64,000 nucleotides of DNA from Agarophyton chilense. Lineage: Eukaryota; Rhodophyta; Florideophyceae; Gracilariales; Gracilariaceae. The position numbers and the translations under genes were made by a program. The notes under the pieces are model-generated. The model was not told the origin of the DNA. It saw nothing but the letters and a program-made list of their open reading frames with translations, and did not search any database. The stretch spans positions 1,178,001 through 1,242,000 of the forward strand of contig JARGXX010000111.1 of the NCBI GenBank assembly GCA_030374765.1. The letters are read 5' to 3'. Positions 11,152-24,048 of this stretch are shown here, in pieces; positions within the stretch are counted from its first letter, which is position 1, and each line of letters starts with the position of its first letter.

Positions 11152-12632
11152 GTACACTTCCTTGATGTCTATATTCGACATGGTCGCGGCGACCACCTTC
11201 CCGAGAGATCCCATTTCGTTGAGATATATTAGGCATATCTCTATATATACTGGCGCCCCTCGAATGAACGAAATCCAAGTTTAGCACATCCATTGAGAAC
11301 CCGTTGGCAATCAAAGCTGCTTTCAACACGTCAGGGGTAATTAAGCTGGTGATTTGGATACTTGAATCCATGCAGCTTGGTGGCTACAGTTGACTTTTTG
11401 CAGATTTTTTTATAGATTCTGTCATTTTTCGAGCCATCAAAGACTGTGGAATGTCTTGTTTCTTCACGTTTTCATCAACTGGAATGGAACAAGCCGGAAT
11501 CTGAAATAGGCATTCTGCGTCTCGTAAGAGGACCCTGCCTGCCTTCGAAGCCGAAGGTGTATAGCTGCCAGTTGACATGGAAAACTCTCCGTTATTCGCA
11601 GGAGTTTCTCGACCCAAGTGTGAGATTGGAGCATTTTCGAGCGTGGAAACCCGCACTTGTTCAAATTTCGGCACTCTTCTTGGGTTAGAGCCATTTTTAT
11701 CTCCTCCGAATTCTTTCTCTTTTTGCTCCGCATCGGCCTTGGTTCCAGTGTGAGTACGATCTGTAAATGTAGCTACTACACGCGTGTTGTTGTTGGCAGG
11801 TTGTATGTCTGGTGCCACTAAGCGGGCGAGGAATGAACTGGAGTCATCATTCTCGGCGCTGTATCAGTGAAGAAGTGGGCAGTTCGGGGTCTTTTCTTGT
11901 TGCCGAAAATGATTCTAAGGATATTCCAAGCTGTACTGTGCTACAAACTACGACAAATCTGCCTGGTCGTTGAGGCGACGGCGAGGGGCAGCCCGAGCCT
12001 TTTGATCAACTGGAACAACATCAGCGTTCGGTTTGATAGACTTCCACTTCTGGATAAGAACTTGTTCTGTTCCCCAGTTCGCTGTCCATTGGGAAAATGG
12101 AGCCATCTCAGGTCTGTTGCTTAGCCTTTCAATAAGTCTGTCGTCCAACAACGTGTTTCGCCTGTACATTGCTGATCAGCTTTTCCCCTCCCAACCAGCA
12201 GGAAGCATTAGAGCCAAGAAATGTCCAGCGCAATCCTTTGCATGCATATTGATAATCTCATCCGGTCCTTATCTCGGTACGTTGAAAGCCGTTCTTAGAT
12301 CTTCTACAGGCAGTTTTGCAATACGTTCGTTGGCAAGACGGCAAAACGCATAAATCAATTTTGGATCTCGATCAAAACGGGGTTGGAAGTGCTTCGGTTT
12401 GTATATCGGGTGGCGATATACCTGTGGCAGGATAATATCGATTCTGGTTTTCATATTCTGAAAAGTGCCCTCCATTGTCGTCATTTTGGTCAAAACCACT
12501 TTTATCATTACGTGCAATACCATTTGATTTTGCGAGCGCATTTTCAGAATAAGATAGGTTTCTTTTCTCAAAATGATTTTGGAAAATTACGAGGATTCGA
12601 TGGACATCTTTGACAATCTTCGTTACTTGCAA
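11152..12632 (-). pseudogene. Unrecognised minus-strand ORF debris
   Basis: A set of short minus-strand frames looks coding rather than random (for example DPKLIYAFCRLANERIAKLP near 12300, SNRPEMAPFSQWTANWG near 12100, and KARAAPRRRLNDQADLS). They are joined only through shifts and stops. The lysine/arginine-rich character hints at a gag-like or transposase N-terminal protein, but I do not recognise a family. Confidence 0.35.
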
Positions 12633-12779
12633 CTTTTCTTTTCTGCAATTACCGCTTTCTGCTCAGCTCAAAGGAAAACGATAAACTCGCAACTTTTTTC
12701 TGTGAGTTCAAGAAAATATATTGAATATACCTACATATTGTTACCCAGTTCAGGTACGCTAAGCTTTCTTCCTCTCACT

Positions 12780-14422
12780 TTTAACTTATGTCCATCAAAA
12801 AATTTGTGAGTCCACCGTGGTTCGAATGTAGATTCAAGCTTGGAAGACCGAAGAAACATCGCCGGAAAGAAAACCATCGTCGCGTTGCCTGACGTCGTGG
12901 GCGACTTGCAAAAGGGCTCCGACAACATGGTGAGAATGTGAATTTATACATATTCCAGTGCTTCAATAAGATGTTCGAGCATCCGACGGATGGCAAAAGA
13001 GACAATTGCGACGATGAACAGGTTGCAACGGATGAAGTTCTATAACCAATTTCCGAAACACCGCCAACATTACATCGCTTTGCATCTCCTCCTATCGTGC
13101 CCAACGCTATGAAGTAAAAGCAGGATTTTAACGATGAAGCTTTGATATCAGAAATTAGACAAGATGAAGAATTGAATGCCAAATTTAGCGCTGAAACACA
13201 CTCACTACAATCGATCCCTGAGAGCGCCGAGGCAACCGTCGCAGGTGCTGGCAGAGAGATTCCCCTCCATACATCACATGAAACTCCTAGAACACCGCTG
13301 TTAGCCAGTTTAGAACCACATTTTCTAATGCTCACATCACCATCAGATTTCCTTGCTCTTCCCAGCAATACAGAAATGGCTCCCTTTTCAGGTGATGAGG
13401 AGCGATTACAAATACTTTGAGCCACCATAACTCGGGAAACGCCGAATACATTTGGCAGTGAAGAGCAGACTCTGGAGTGTATCAAAAGTGACCTGAGCGG
13501 TGAAGCTAGATCAAACTATGGAACAAAGCCTTGGGTGTCGACAGTGGGGGAAGATTTGAAGGAAATGCACAAGCACTAAATGATAGTGCAGTCATTGAGC
13601 CTTTTCAAATGCTCACCAGAATTTCAGGACTACCCGCTTGGATCAGAGAGAGCAAGGGATGGGTGGAGCTCTATCAAAAACAAGGTCAGGAGGGAACGGT
13701 CATGGATGAAGTTCTCTCACTGGTCAGTGCCTTTTTCAAAAATGGAAGACCGTCACATCATTCATTTGTAAGTTAACTGGATGGTCCGAGACCTTTCCAG
13801 AATACGCGTTATGTCCCGGACATATGTGGTTCGCCGATCTGCATGAAGACGATGCTACGGGTACATTTCGTGATGTCTGCAGAATATGTAATAGTCTGGC
13901 TCCTCATTACTTTGAAGATGCCCAAAGTATCTTTACAAACATTCCATTGATTTCAAGACTAAAGGCATTCGTGAAGGAAGAGAAAACTGGCCAGGCTCTT
14001 TACGAGTACCACCGTCGCATTTCAATTCGACAAGACGAAGACGTCATCATTGTCTACAACCATGGCAGCGAGTACCAGAAGCTGCTTGCTCGGTATGGAG
14101 GAGAAGAAGGAGTGAAGAAGGACATTTTCGTTAGGGTATCCGCGGATGGGTTTCAGGCTTTCAAGAATCATCGATACGACGTGTGGATCATCTTAGCTTT
14201 TAATTTAAATCTTGCACCAGTTGTGTGCCATCGAATGCAAATCATTATTTCACTGGGCTTCAAACCGAGACCGCCTATCTATTGAAACGTGAACTTAAGT
14301 CAAAGGTAGGTCAGAGTGTCTCTTTCATCATGTTCACCGACAGCGATTCGATCTTCAAATGTATTATCAAAGAAACTACAACAACCAAAAAACGATTAAG
14401 GTTGGATATTATGGCAGCATAG
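12780..14422 (+). pseudogene. tnp2-like transposase (CACTA/Plavaka type), decayed
   Basis: The clearest part is 13824-14285: HGSEYQKLLARYGG, then VSADGFQAFKNHRYDVWIIL followed by AFNLNLAP. The pattern SxDGxQxFK...YDxWPxLAxNLNLPP is typical of tnp2-family transposases. Upstream frames at 13142-13420 and 13531-13776 and the cysteine-containing stretch ALCPGHMWFADLHEDD fit the N-terminal half. Shifts and stops break it, and no terminal repeats could be assigned. Confidence 0.6.
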
Positions 14423-16153
14423 GAGGCATATACGATCAAGAGAATAAGTGATATTGTTTTAATACTATGCATCTACAACCCCGCCAATGAACGAACCAAA
14501 ACTAGTCCATGCCCTAGACTTGAACAACTTCTAAACACTGGAAATCTCTCGATTCTCACTGAACAGTGGATAAATCGCAACGTTGACGTTGAGAAAAAAA
14601 TGCAGTGTTATCGAGTGCAATATCTCAAAAACCTTCTGAGTCTGTCTTTGACACTCCAAGTCGTCTATGCAGCATCGATTTCCAGTGATAACCAAGAGAC
14701 GGATCCCTTACTCTCTTGATAGAGGTTCGTTCCACCCGACAGCAAACTTTCAACGCTACTGCCCTGTTTCATTACGCTTGCGTTCAGTTCTCGTCGTCGT
14801 CCCTGCGAAAACCTGAGGAACCACTGTTTTTTGGTCGGCACGGACCAGCCCCCACCACCCCTCCTTGCTCCACTGGAGGTAGTCGAAAGTCAACATGTGT
14901 GATCTTTATCTTTCTATATCTTCTTTTTACAGTTCTTGCAACGCTATATTTTTACATACATAAAAACCTCGCCTTGTTGTTTTGCACCGTAGCTTTCGAA
15001 AGTGTCTTCTTTTGATTTCTTTTCCTTCTTGAGTATCTTTGCCTCTCGAAGATTGCCCTTTGCTCTTGTCGTGAGTAAAGATCTCCTTCTTACCATCTTC
15101 CTTCCCTCTTAATTCCCAATACGAGATATGTTTTCCATAATCCACTGCATAGTACCAGCGAAAGTCCTTGAGTGCTCATAAGTCTACGTCATATCCTAAT
15201 TTTGCAGCGGTAAACCAGCTGGATACTTCTCGTAAAATTCTTGTATCTATTTTGTGGGTAAACTCATGACAAAAGCATTTAAGCTTCCTTAAGTCTATTA
15301 CTTGTTATCTTCGCAATCTTCCTGAATTTGTGTTTTTGGTTGTTCATACCTCTTTTTCCTTTTATCTGCATCAAGCGAAGCTGTCCAAGAGCTTTATAAT
15401 CAGAAGGGACAAAATCCTTGACTATTACTTCTAAACTTTTTGCAAGAGTTGAGGGTTTCTTTTCATTTTTCTCTAATCGCATCATTCAGGTGGCCGCAGA
15501 ATCAGTTAAATGGTACTTTGCCAGTGCCACCATTTATAAATCAGATAGATTAGAAGAGGTTTCGGATTTCTTCTCATTAGAAGAACAGCTTCTACCGTTT
15601 CTAGCTATCTGCGTATTCAGAAACGTACGAAATAGATAATACTCTCGTGTAAAGATGAACTCGAATCTCTGCTGTTGTTCTTTGCCAGAACTGTACTATT
15701 AGCTCGTTCTGTACAAATTTTCGTGATATGTTGAGCGCACCCTCAGTTTTTATCTGTTGTTTTTGCCCTTCCTTGCTGCTCAACAATAGACGCCAGTTCT
15801 TCTATTCTGATCCAAATTGAAGCCTGTGCTTGTTCTCGACCTCTACTCATCATCTTATTTTATTTGAAGCGTAATTAGCAGCTGAGACGGATGTTGCGAT
15901 GCTACCAAGTGTAAGAGTTTGTTTCAAAAACTTAGTATGTACTTCCCTTTCTAGTTTCTCCTCCTCCTCTAGTACCTCTTCCACCAAGTCGCTGGGCGAA
16001 ATATTTATCCAATTCAATAAACAATCATCATGTAAAAATACAGACTAAGGAACAGACGTGATTCGAATTTGAATCACCCGTCCATCGGACTTGCCCTTGG
16101 TTAGATTCGAGCTGAAAGGGACCGTTCACTTACAGTTTTTGGGGATTGTTGTT
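14423..16153. other. Region without a recognised gene
   Basis: Short lysine-rich minus-strand frames occur (14927-15145, 15279-15485, 15601-15786), separated by stops. They may be remains of a charged protein or of the 3' region of copia element F. I could not identify a 3' LTR for F here. Confidence 0.3.
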
Positions 16154-17583
16154 TTACTCTTGCACACAACCGTCGACAAGTAGTAAATTGTGAGTCATTT
16201 GGCTGTCCAAACCATTCACGCACAACTGTGCTTTCGGCCAACTCGAGCATTGAAGGATGGTTTTAGGATTCACCAATGTCTTCCTTGAACAAAAGACGCA
16301 ATCCTCTTCTTTTTTTTCATTTAGATACTGTTTCGGAGTCATGAAGTAAAACAGTACACTTCTATAAAAAGGATAAGTACCTTCCACTTCGTTTGTCCAG
16401 GAAATGGCTCCGAGATTGTCCTGAAGAATTGTGGTAGGGCTTTCGTATGGGATTGAAAGCTTGGGTAGTATATCTCGCAGCCATGAAAAATTGCACACAC
16501 TCTCTGAAAGTGAGTAGAATTCTGCCACCATTGAAGGCAAAGCGACAGAAGTTTGTCCTACTGATACACAGTACACCGATGTTCATCCCATGTATAAAAC
16601 GTACCCTCTTCTCGATTTTCAATTTCCTTCATCGCGTGCCCAGTCGGCATCACAAAATTCCGTAAGTACAGATGGCCCATCCTTGATTTGTAGCCCATAC
16701 GTCACTGAGACATGAATGTACCTTAAAACTTACTTTATTGCTTTTCAGTCAGAGCAGAACTGTGTTTTTAAGCAAGGAGACGGCAGTGGAAATTTCTGGA
16801 CGGGTATATGTGTTTAGGAGAAGAAGGTAGCCAAGCACAAAACGATAGAGGACGTTTTGCATAGTATGGACGTCAGTGTTTGTAAGAGATCGTGGCGGAT
16901 TATAGAGAATGTGGCCAAGTTGGAGAGGATATTTTGTTGGCCTGCGTTTTTTATATTTGTCCCAGAGAGAAAACGCTTAATCATATGTATTTGACTCAGT
17001 AGAATGCCGTCTTCGAGGATCCTAATGGTAACTCCGAGATACTGGTTGGCGCTTCTAAGATCCTGTATTTCCAAAGTCTGTGCGAATTGCTCATTGACAA
17101 ACAAAACGGCCTCTCTATCACCAAAGAATTATATGTCGTCGACATAGAACAGAGCAATGACGGTGGTAATCTCTTTGTGCAGTTTGATGATATTTTTCGT
17201 TGAAGTTCTAGGTCGTGGCTTAGCTGGAGACGTGTAGATTAGCACCGCCGTCGTATAAAGTTCGACCTATCTACTCTACTAAACACGGGAATATCTCTTG
17301 GAAGACCTGGCTCCATTCTCACTACGACGCTAGCGTCACGGTCAACGAGCTTGAAGCGCCACAGATTTCAGCTGCAAGAATCCAATTGAGGCCAAAAAGA
17401 GAGCTTTTACCAGAAACCTTTGTTGAGGAGCCTGTCGAATTCCACATAGAAACTTCAATAATGGAACAATGCGACCATTGCCTTCTGATACGCTTGTTTT
17501 GTTGGGTAGGCAAATCTAAATATTTAATCCAGTCGATTGTAGTGCATGAAGAAAAGCGCTATCAATGCGATACCGGTAATTAT
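16154..17583 (-). pseudogene. Copia element F, 3' part: RT and RNase H
   Basis: At 17130-17160 the minus strand reads LFYVDDI then a stop, the RT catalytic box. It is followed by FAQTLEIQDLRSANQYLGVT at 16814-17104 and by an RNase H block at 16154-16576 (QTSVALPSMVAEFYSLSES, then ILQDNLGAISWTNEVEG). Upstream to 17583 lies a shifted part of RT. The segment is old and multiply broken. It continues the frame of 22356-23751 if element B is removed. Confidence 0.75.
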
Positions 17584-17795
17584 TGAGCAGTATTCGGGTA
17601 CTCTGACAGTTTTAGTTCGAGCTATTCGATGCGTTGCATCGGGTCCTGGTAGGCAGATGACTTCCGGCAGCAGAGGCTGTGTTGTTATAAAGTTCAGTGT
17701 TCAGTCTACAGACTAGTGCTTTGTGGTACATCTCAATAGACGTTGAATGTAATATCTATTCTCTCGTGCATATTATTTGTAGTCCGTGACATTCA
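17584..17795 (-). repeat. 3' LTR of copia B
   Basis: Matches 22131-22355 along its length, for example both contain TTCAGTCTACAGACTAGTGC. Minus-strand start TGAATGTC. Confidence 0.8.
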
Positions 17796-20700
17796 TTATT
17801 CCTCTCTTTTTGGCTAACCGAGATGCTTCTGTAAGCTTCGCCTCAGATACATCGCTACAACCGATGTTCAATCTTCCAGTACACAATGTTAGTTGTAGTG
17901 CATCAGTTATACAGCTCTCGTTCTCCGACAGGGGATCAGCTATAATTACCGAGCCCGGAATCCATGAGATCAAATCTACAGTTCTGGTTTCAAACTAAAA
18001 TCAAAAGCTGCTGACATCACCTCTGATTTACTTGTAGATAGATTTTTCTGCGTAGACATTGACGTTAACAGTTCTTTGGAGTAGACTATAATTTTCAGCC
18101 TAACTTTCAGGTTCAGTAGTTTTCGGTAGGCGTTCCTGATATTCTTCCCTTCATCTATTCCTTCTTCTGCTGCAAAAATATCTGCAGATGGCACATTTCT
18201 CACTGGACACATTGCCTTGTGAGACATCCAGGAGACAACATGGTAGATTGCATTCTTATGCATGTTTTCTAAAAATAGGCCAGTTATAATTCCCAGGTGT
18301 CTGATATCATCGATACGAGATACATCAGAGAATACGACATTACTGAGCTCGTAGTCAGTTTTGTCAATTGGGCTTAGATAGGCGATAAAGGTGCCTAGCT
18401 TCTTAAGCTTTCTGATCGTGTTGGTTTGCTCAAGCAGGTAACTCAATCAGATGTCAGGTGCTTTCTGTTGAAGGTAGCTGCTAAAGAATGAACACGGCGG
18501 TGAAGCGGCAGTCCCTATCCAGCTTAATGAGCTGTGTATTGATGCATATATGGACCTCTCAATTTTGGTGAGGCTCGCTGCAGACTCTTTTCGTCGCGGA
18601 CGCGAAATTGGATATTCCATGACACCTTCCAGCTTGTCTTGGGCGTTTGTCTCGATGGTCACGTCACTGTTTTGGATGGTGTTAATTCTGAAGATTTGTA
18701 GTGTCCCTGGGCCATTGTTGATGACGCCAAAATTAAACTTATCATTAAGGGCTCCTAGAAACCTTTTTGCACGGTCTCCTTTACCAGCCACCTTGAAAGT
18801 ATTTAATATCTTAGCTACTATCAGATACAGTCTTCCATTCTGTTTCTTTTAGAAGAGCTGCGGTATGTATGCAAACCGTGAGAGGCCAATTTGTGGCATC
18901 ATGGTGTCAGATGCATTCTGCCACTTTGCGATGGCAGTCACTAATCTATAGGCAGCAGCCAAGAGTAGCCAGACAAGAGTACACTTCATTCTTATTTCTT
19001 TTGGTGGCCTTACGGATACATCCCTCTGTGCATCTCCCGTTCGTAGAAAAGCAGTTGTTACATCGGCTTTATGTAGCCTCCAGCCATGAAATGACGCTAT
19101 CGATTCTAAGATACACACAAGGGTAGGAGTACAAGTTGCACAGTCTTTGCTAAGCTCATCTTTCATGTCATCCTAATTGCCATGCAAGGCGATACAGGCT
19201 TTGATTTTCAGGGACCCGTCATCATTACGGTTGATTTTATATAGGGTATCGCTACTTACTATGTTGGAGCAGGGCGGAACGACCCGGCGAAACACTGGCT
19301 TAGCAGTTTTGAGAAAGCTGTCTTCTTTCTTAGTACACGCATTGTGCATTGGATACTGATCAAACCCTCGCGCCTAATGCTGAAGGAAAGGCTTATTTTT
19401 AAAGTGATCAAGAATAGACTTTTAGAACTGTGTCTTCTTTTCCAACCACTTCCAGTGGTACAGGCACTTGGCCTGAGTCGGCAGGCAAGCTATCAGTGCA
19501 GTTCCAAACTTCCTGTGTCAAATCCAGCACTATAGATCCACCATCGTCGTTGTATAGATTGACATGTATGTCTTTGCTTCAGAGTGTACAGTCCCCGGGT
19601 AATAGGTGTCGTCAAGAGGCCAGAATAACACGACCCTATCTCTAACGTTGGCATTGTTTCCACAGTCATCACCATCAAAGATGGCATCGAAGCCATGAGA
19701 GTCAGCATCATCCCAGCTGTACTCAGTCTCATTGATGATTGGTAGCACTAGATCAATGTCATTATCCTTTCTGATGGCATCCAGGCCATCTTGTTCGAGC
19801 TTTGAGAGGCCAGTATCTGGAAGTGAAAACCGATTGTTTTCCAAGGCAGCTGTCATCTCTCTGCCAGTATCACCTGGCACCTTGACGGATCGTGCCAGTG
19901 TGTCGACAGATGTCACTGTCTTTGGAATGAACCAATGACCTCGTTTCTCTTTGTCCTTCTTGATGAAAGCCTTTTGAGTATCTCCAGTCAATATAGGTAC
20001 TTCGGAGATCGATTTTGAACCAAGAATCCGTGCTAAATTTCTTTGAGCACTGAACTGGTCTCTCTCTTCAACTACTTCAGCAGGAATGGAGGTGTCAATT
20101 GGCTTCCTTCCCGCAGGTTTCGTGAGCCCTTTTGCCAATTCGTATGCCGAGAGTTGGTCGTTACCGTAGAGATCGTTTGAGATGGTCACAGATTGGTAGG
20201 ACGATAGAATAGGACTAAAATTGTTGTCACCCGCTGCCTTGAGGCAAAGAAATACGCTCCTCTTGATCATATGAGCCAATTCTAATGGGTCACGGGATGC
20301 AACGGGTGGCAGGGGTATTTCGAGCGAGTCACAATAATCTCCAAATGCGCCGACCATGAAGGCTTTGTCGCCACGTATGGTATCGAGTTACCAGAAGGCC
20401 GACACCCAAGATGCTTCAAATCCTATGATCGCTTCTTGAAGAGCAGTTGTTGACACATCGTGGGCTGCGGAGTATCTCGACACCAGGTCCATAATCTGCA
20501 TATCACACAGTTGATCTAAGAACAATTGATCGCAGAATACGTCATTGATAACTTCGAGAGAGTGCTTATCGATATTTTCCGAGTTGAAGGGAGAGCTTCT
20601 GTTGATCGACATGCTGTGTAGCTAGCAACGATGTCAGCAACATAGCTTGCAACTTTATGGTTCCATAGACCAATGCGTTGCAACAGCAGTTTTAAAGTTA

Positions 20701-22126
20701 CTGAAACATGCATTTCCGCAAACATGTTTGTAAACTTTATTCACAATGGAATTGGAATTGGTCCAAAGTGGCTTCTCAAGGATGAAAACTGCTAGACAGT
20801 ACAAAGTAGAATCGAGGTACTTTGTCGAAGATGTGAAATTCTCAATCAAAATGTAACTGAGGAACCCTACGATTACGGTTATCGAATCAGGCTTTCCTGC
20901 AATATTGAAACACATTGCATTACGTCCGAAATGTGCGATGTTGGCCCTACAGGTGACATTTCTACCGATCGCTTATTGCAAGGATCCTTCCAAATGTAAG
21001 TGGGTGATCTGAAACACAGCCCTGTTGTCTGAGCCGTTAGGATTATTAAGCAAAGGATTTTTCGTTGCGGGCTTGCGGGTTGGCTAGTTCTAAACTTCCA
21101 TCTATTATGTCCGTCTAACTACTCAGGAACCCGATCCAGTGTGCAATCAGCAGTAACGCCTAGTTTTCTCATCCATAGTCGTCATTCCACTTGGTGGATT
21201 GTCTAGTATGGGTCGCTGTCGCCTACGAGAGGACCAAGCCGTTCGTGTGTAGAACAAGCAAACATAGTGGCTGTAGAGCAGACGAAAAAAGCTGAATTCA
21301 ATGACACCGTTTTGTTGCGATATCTTGTGGCCTTGGTGTCACCGTCAGCGCCAGAACGACATTATTTTGATGATACAATAGCATCAAATATTCTGATATA
21401 AGGTAGAAAGGATCTTTCGAGGTTAGGGTTACTCTTCCAGTAACCATGCTTGCCGCAAGTGTCGTAGGGATACTTCATCGTCGGTGACAGTCTCTTCGAG
21501 CGAAAAAGGTCATTGCTTCTATAAATGCGAGGCAGAATCCGAGCAGCACTTGCAGACAGAGGTTGAGAATTGAAAGAAGTAGTCAGGGCAAAGTTGTGAG
21601 CATTATCCTCCTTGCGTAACACGGAACATAACTTTTCGTACTGAACGGTATTCAGGAAGTGTGTTGTGGTGGCGTCCGGTGTCAATGTTGTGTCTCTTGA
21701 TACAGCCGCCAATACGGAGACACGTATTCCTGTCTAAACCGAGTTTCCCTGAAGGATGCATTCGTGGCACGCTTAACTTGGCCAGATCTTTACATTTAGC
21801 ATAGAGTTTATTGACAACCGTAAGAGAACTTCGTTTGTAACTATCGACTTTTAACCAGTATCCGAGGCCACGTAGGTGTCTGGGATTCCAGAGCACAAGT
21901 CTCTCACCCTACTGTACAGTTAAGACTTCAACATAATACCTGGCAAGGCTACAGGTATCGTACCCGACTTGGAGTGAAGCAGTCTGTCTTGGAACGCTGT
22001 TTAGAGGGAGAAAGATTTAGGATAGTTTTCTTGGTTTCCTTCTCCTTCCATCCAGGGAAGGTTTTTGAGGTCCCAGGGGAGTCTTGGACGGCTACGGGTA
22101 TTTGAAGAACCTGGGTCTGGGCCCAT
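17796..22126 (-). pseudogene. Gag-pol polyprotein of copia B
   Basis: The start codon at 22126 gives MGPDPGSSNTRSRP, parallel to MGPAPNSNLPSRP in C. Recognisable parts, in order: gag at 21362-21896 with a degraded zinc knuckle (CGKHGYWKSNP); integrase at 20388-20915 and 19530-20357 (MDLVSRYSAAHDVSTTALQE, SNDLYGNDQLSAYELAKG); a Tudor-like segment near 19485-19655 with one shift; RT at 18447-19166, where the catalytic aspartates are lost (KILNTFKVAG); RNase H at 17796-18446 (SWMSHKAMCPVRNVPSADIF and ISWIPGSVIIADPLS). Dead element. Confidence 0.85.
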
Positions 22127-22130
22127 ACTA
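22117..22130 (-). other. Primer-binding site of copia B (half-tRNA iMet type)
   Basis: The minus strand reads TAGTATGGGCCCAG after the LTR, close to the GGTTATGGGCCCAG complement of the anticodon arm of initiator tRNA-Met. The ATG in it is also the gag start. Confidence 0.65.
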
Positions 22131-22355
22131 AATATTGAGCAGTATTTCGGTACTTTGAGAGTGTCAGTTCGTGCTGGTTGACGCGCTGCCTCGGGTCGCG
22201 GTAGTTCGATGACTTCCTGCAGCAGAGACTGCGCTTAAATGAAGTGCAGTGTTCAGTCTACAGACTAGTGCTTTGTGATACATCTCAATAGACATGAACG
22301 GTTGTAATGTAATTTCTGTTCCCTCGAGCGTATATCTTATAGTCCAAGACATTCA
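22131..22355 (-). repeat. 5' LTR of copia B
   Basis: Pairs with 17584-17795. The inner edge is uncertain by about five bases; the outer edge is GACATTCA. Confidence 0.8.
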
Positions 22356-23751
22356 TAACGGGTGCCAGCACAGGAGGATGCTCAACGTTAGAAGTAGAAT
22401 GAAAAGAAGGAAGGGAAAAACCTGAGAGTAATTAGATTTGCTATCTCACAATCTCTGCAAGTTTCCTCTGGCAACAAATCGGGCTTTTAACAGGACGGCA
22501 GTCCGTCATGATGACGCTTTGGTCACAAAATAGTGCCGCTTGGTAGCAATAGATTTCTTGAAGGTTCTGAGACTTCAAGTAGGTTCCATTTCTTCTCAAG
22601 AATGGCAAATCCTTCGTTGATGGCCTGCAGCCACTGATCTGCCTCTTCTGACTTTAGAGCTGTCCTTTAAGATGGTTCATCTGCGCAACTGATGCCTGTG
22701 GAAGGGTACGAGGGATGTTTCATTCGACCAAAAATGTCGTGTCGTCTGGGTGATGTTCACCGTCAAATTCCGGCGACTTCTCTGGTATGTGCTCAAGAGA
22801 ATATAAGATATCTTCATTGTCGCTATCGGTTTCTGAGTGCCCGATATACACATCTGGATGAATTTATACATCAGGCTGATTATCTGATGAGGCCCTGCGG
22901 GTTGTGGTGTCAGGGATATCTACCAGTTGCGGGAGCCGAGGTTCCTCGTCGTTTCCGATGACAGGAATTCCAGGGAACACGAACTCGTCGAAGGTCACAT
23001 GCTTTGTAGTGTGTCTACGGCCATTTATGAGGACACGGTACAGTTCTCCTTGCACATGTCCAAGCTTTAATCCCATTTGTAAGCGGGGCGTTAGCTTCTT
23101 GTGTTGTTTTGGCTCACCAATCACAGCCAAGGCTTTGCAACCAAACGGTCGAGGATGCTTTAAAAACTGCGGGCCATGTCTAACAAATCGTTGTAGGGAA
23201 CGGCCTTTGTTAAAGAGTGAGGGAATGAGTTCTTACACGCGACGAAATGTGCCAGGCTTCCGGCAAGAACTGGAGGGAGAGAGTTTTTTGGTCAATACAA
23301 GCGCTGATGGCTCCATGGAAGGCACCATGTAAGCCCTCGATCATACCATTAGAAGATGAAGTGTACGGGGTGGTCCCATGAATATCAATCTGTTCTTCTC
23401 GAAAGAGCTTATTAGCACGAAAGAATTCTGATCCACCATCAATCTGAAGAACAAGAACGGGGGTATCCAGATTGTCGTTCGAACTTCCTTTTGAACTTTA
23501 TGGGTTCATCAGAAACCTGAGCCTTATTTCGTAATGGAAACTTGAATAAATACCTGGATTTTGCGTCGATCATTGCAAGAACCGACTGGTGTCCATCCAA
23601 AGAGACAGTGCTAACAAAACAGACGTCAGCCTGCAGCACTCTAGGTTTACCAGAGTGGGTCAAATTTCCTTGAAATGATTGCCTGCATTTCGAGCTCGAC
23701 CATGGTTTGCATTCCTGCTTGATTGTATTCTGGAAGGGAAGCAGAAAAGTG
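22356..23751 (-). pseudogene. Copia element F, middle part: integrase and RT N-terminus
   Basis: Minus-strand integrase motifs are present: LQADVCFVSTVSLDGHQS (first D), VLQIDGGSEFFRANKLF (second D), SSNGMIEGLHGA (E). They are followed by PKQHKKLTPRLQMGLKLG and VTFDEFVFPG at 22864-23130, the usual copia integrase tail. At 22400-22650 the RT start is visible: QWLQAINEGFAILEKKWN, then KARFVARGNLQ. The right edge is cut by element D at TTTAA (23752-23756) and the left edge by element B. Confidence 0.78.
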
Positions 23752-23756
23752 TTTAA

Positions 23757-23986
23757 TGTTGGAGAATTAATCGTTTCAATCTGACAGGAAGGGATACAGC
23801 TTTTGGGAACTGTATCGGAATAGTGGGGCAGAGTTTGTAACCAAAACGATAGAAAATATATACAAATTTTGAAAAGCCTGTGACCAGTGATTTGAAGCGG
23901 GAGGATAGTTTGGCTGCCTATAAAGGGCAGTCTGAACAAACAGTAAACCGTGGTATCTACTTAGATTAGTAGAACCTTGAATAAGA
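23757..23986 (+). repeat. 5' LTR of copia D
   Basis: 230 bp, start TGTTGGAGAATT, end CCTTGAATAAGA. It contains CTATAAAGGG as a probable TATA region. The end is GA rather than CA, confirmed by the target duplication. Confidence 0.9.
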
Positions 23987-23999
23987 GGTTATGGGCCCA
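23987..23999 (+). other. Primer-binding site of copia D
   Basis: GGTTATGGGCCCA directly after the LTR. It is complementary to the anticodon stem-loop of eukaryotic initiator tRNA-Met, the same kind of half-tRNA primer site as in Drosophila copia. The embedded ATG opens only 10 codons; gag starts 58 bp later. Confidence 0.82.
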
Positions 24000-24048
24000 T
24001 CCCACGCGACGACTGCTGCGTAGAATACCACACAACCAACCGTGCGCA

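Larger units (their letters stand above)
17584..22355 (-). mobile_element. Copia retrotransposon B, decayed, inserted in F
   Basis: Two similar LTRs (17584-17795 and about 22131-22355) flank a minus-strand gag-pol that is clearly homologous to the intact element C but much more decayed. It interrupts the RT of element F. The 5-bp flanks no longer match, so the exact outer limits may be off by a few bases. Confidence 0.85.

Noticed and set aside
12781-13485. Minus-strand frame of 234 codons
   Set aside because: Shadow of the tnp2-like coding region, whose motifs are on the plus strand.
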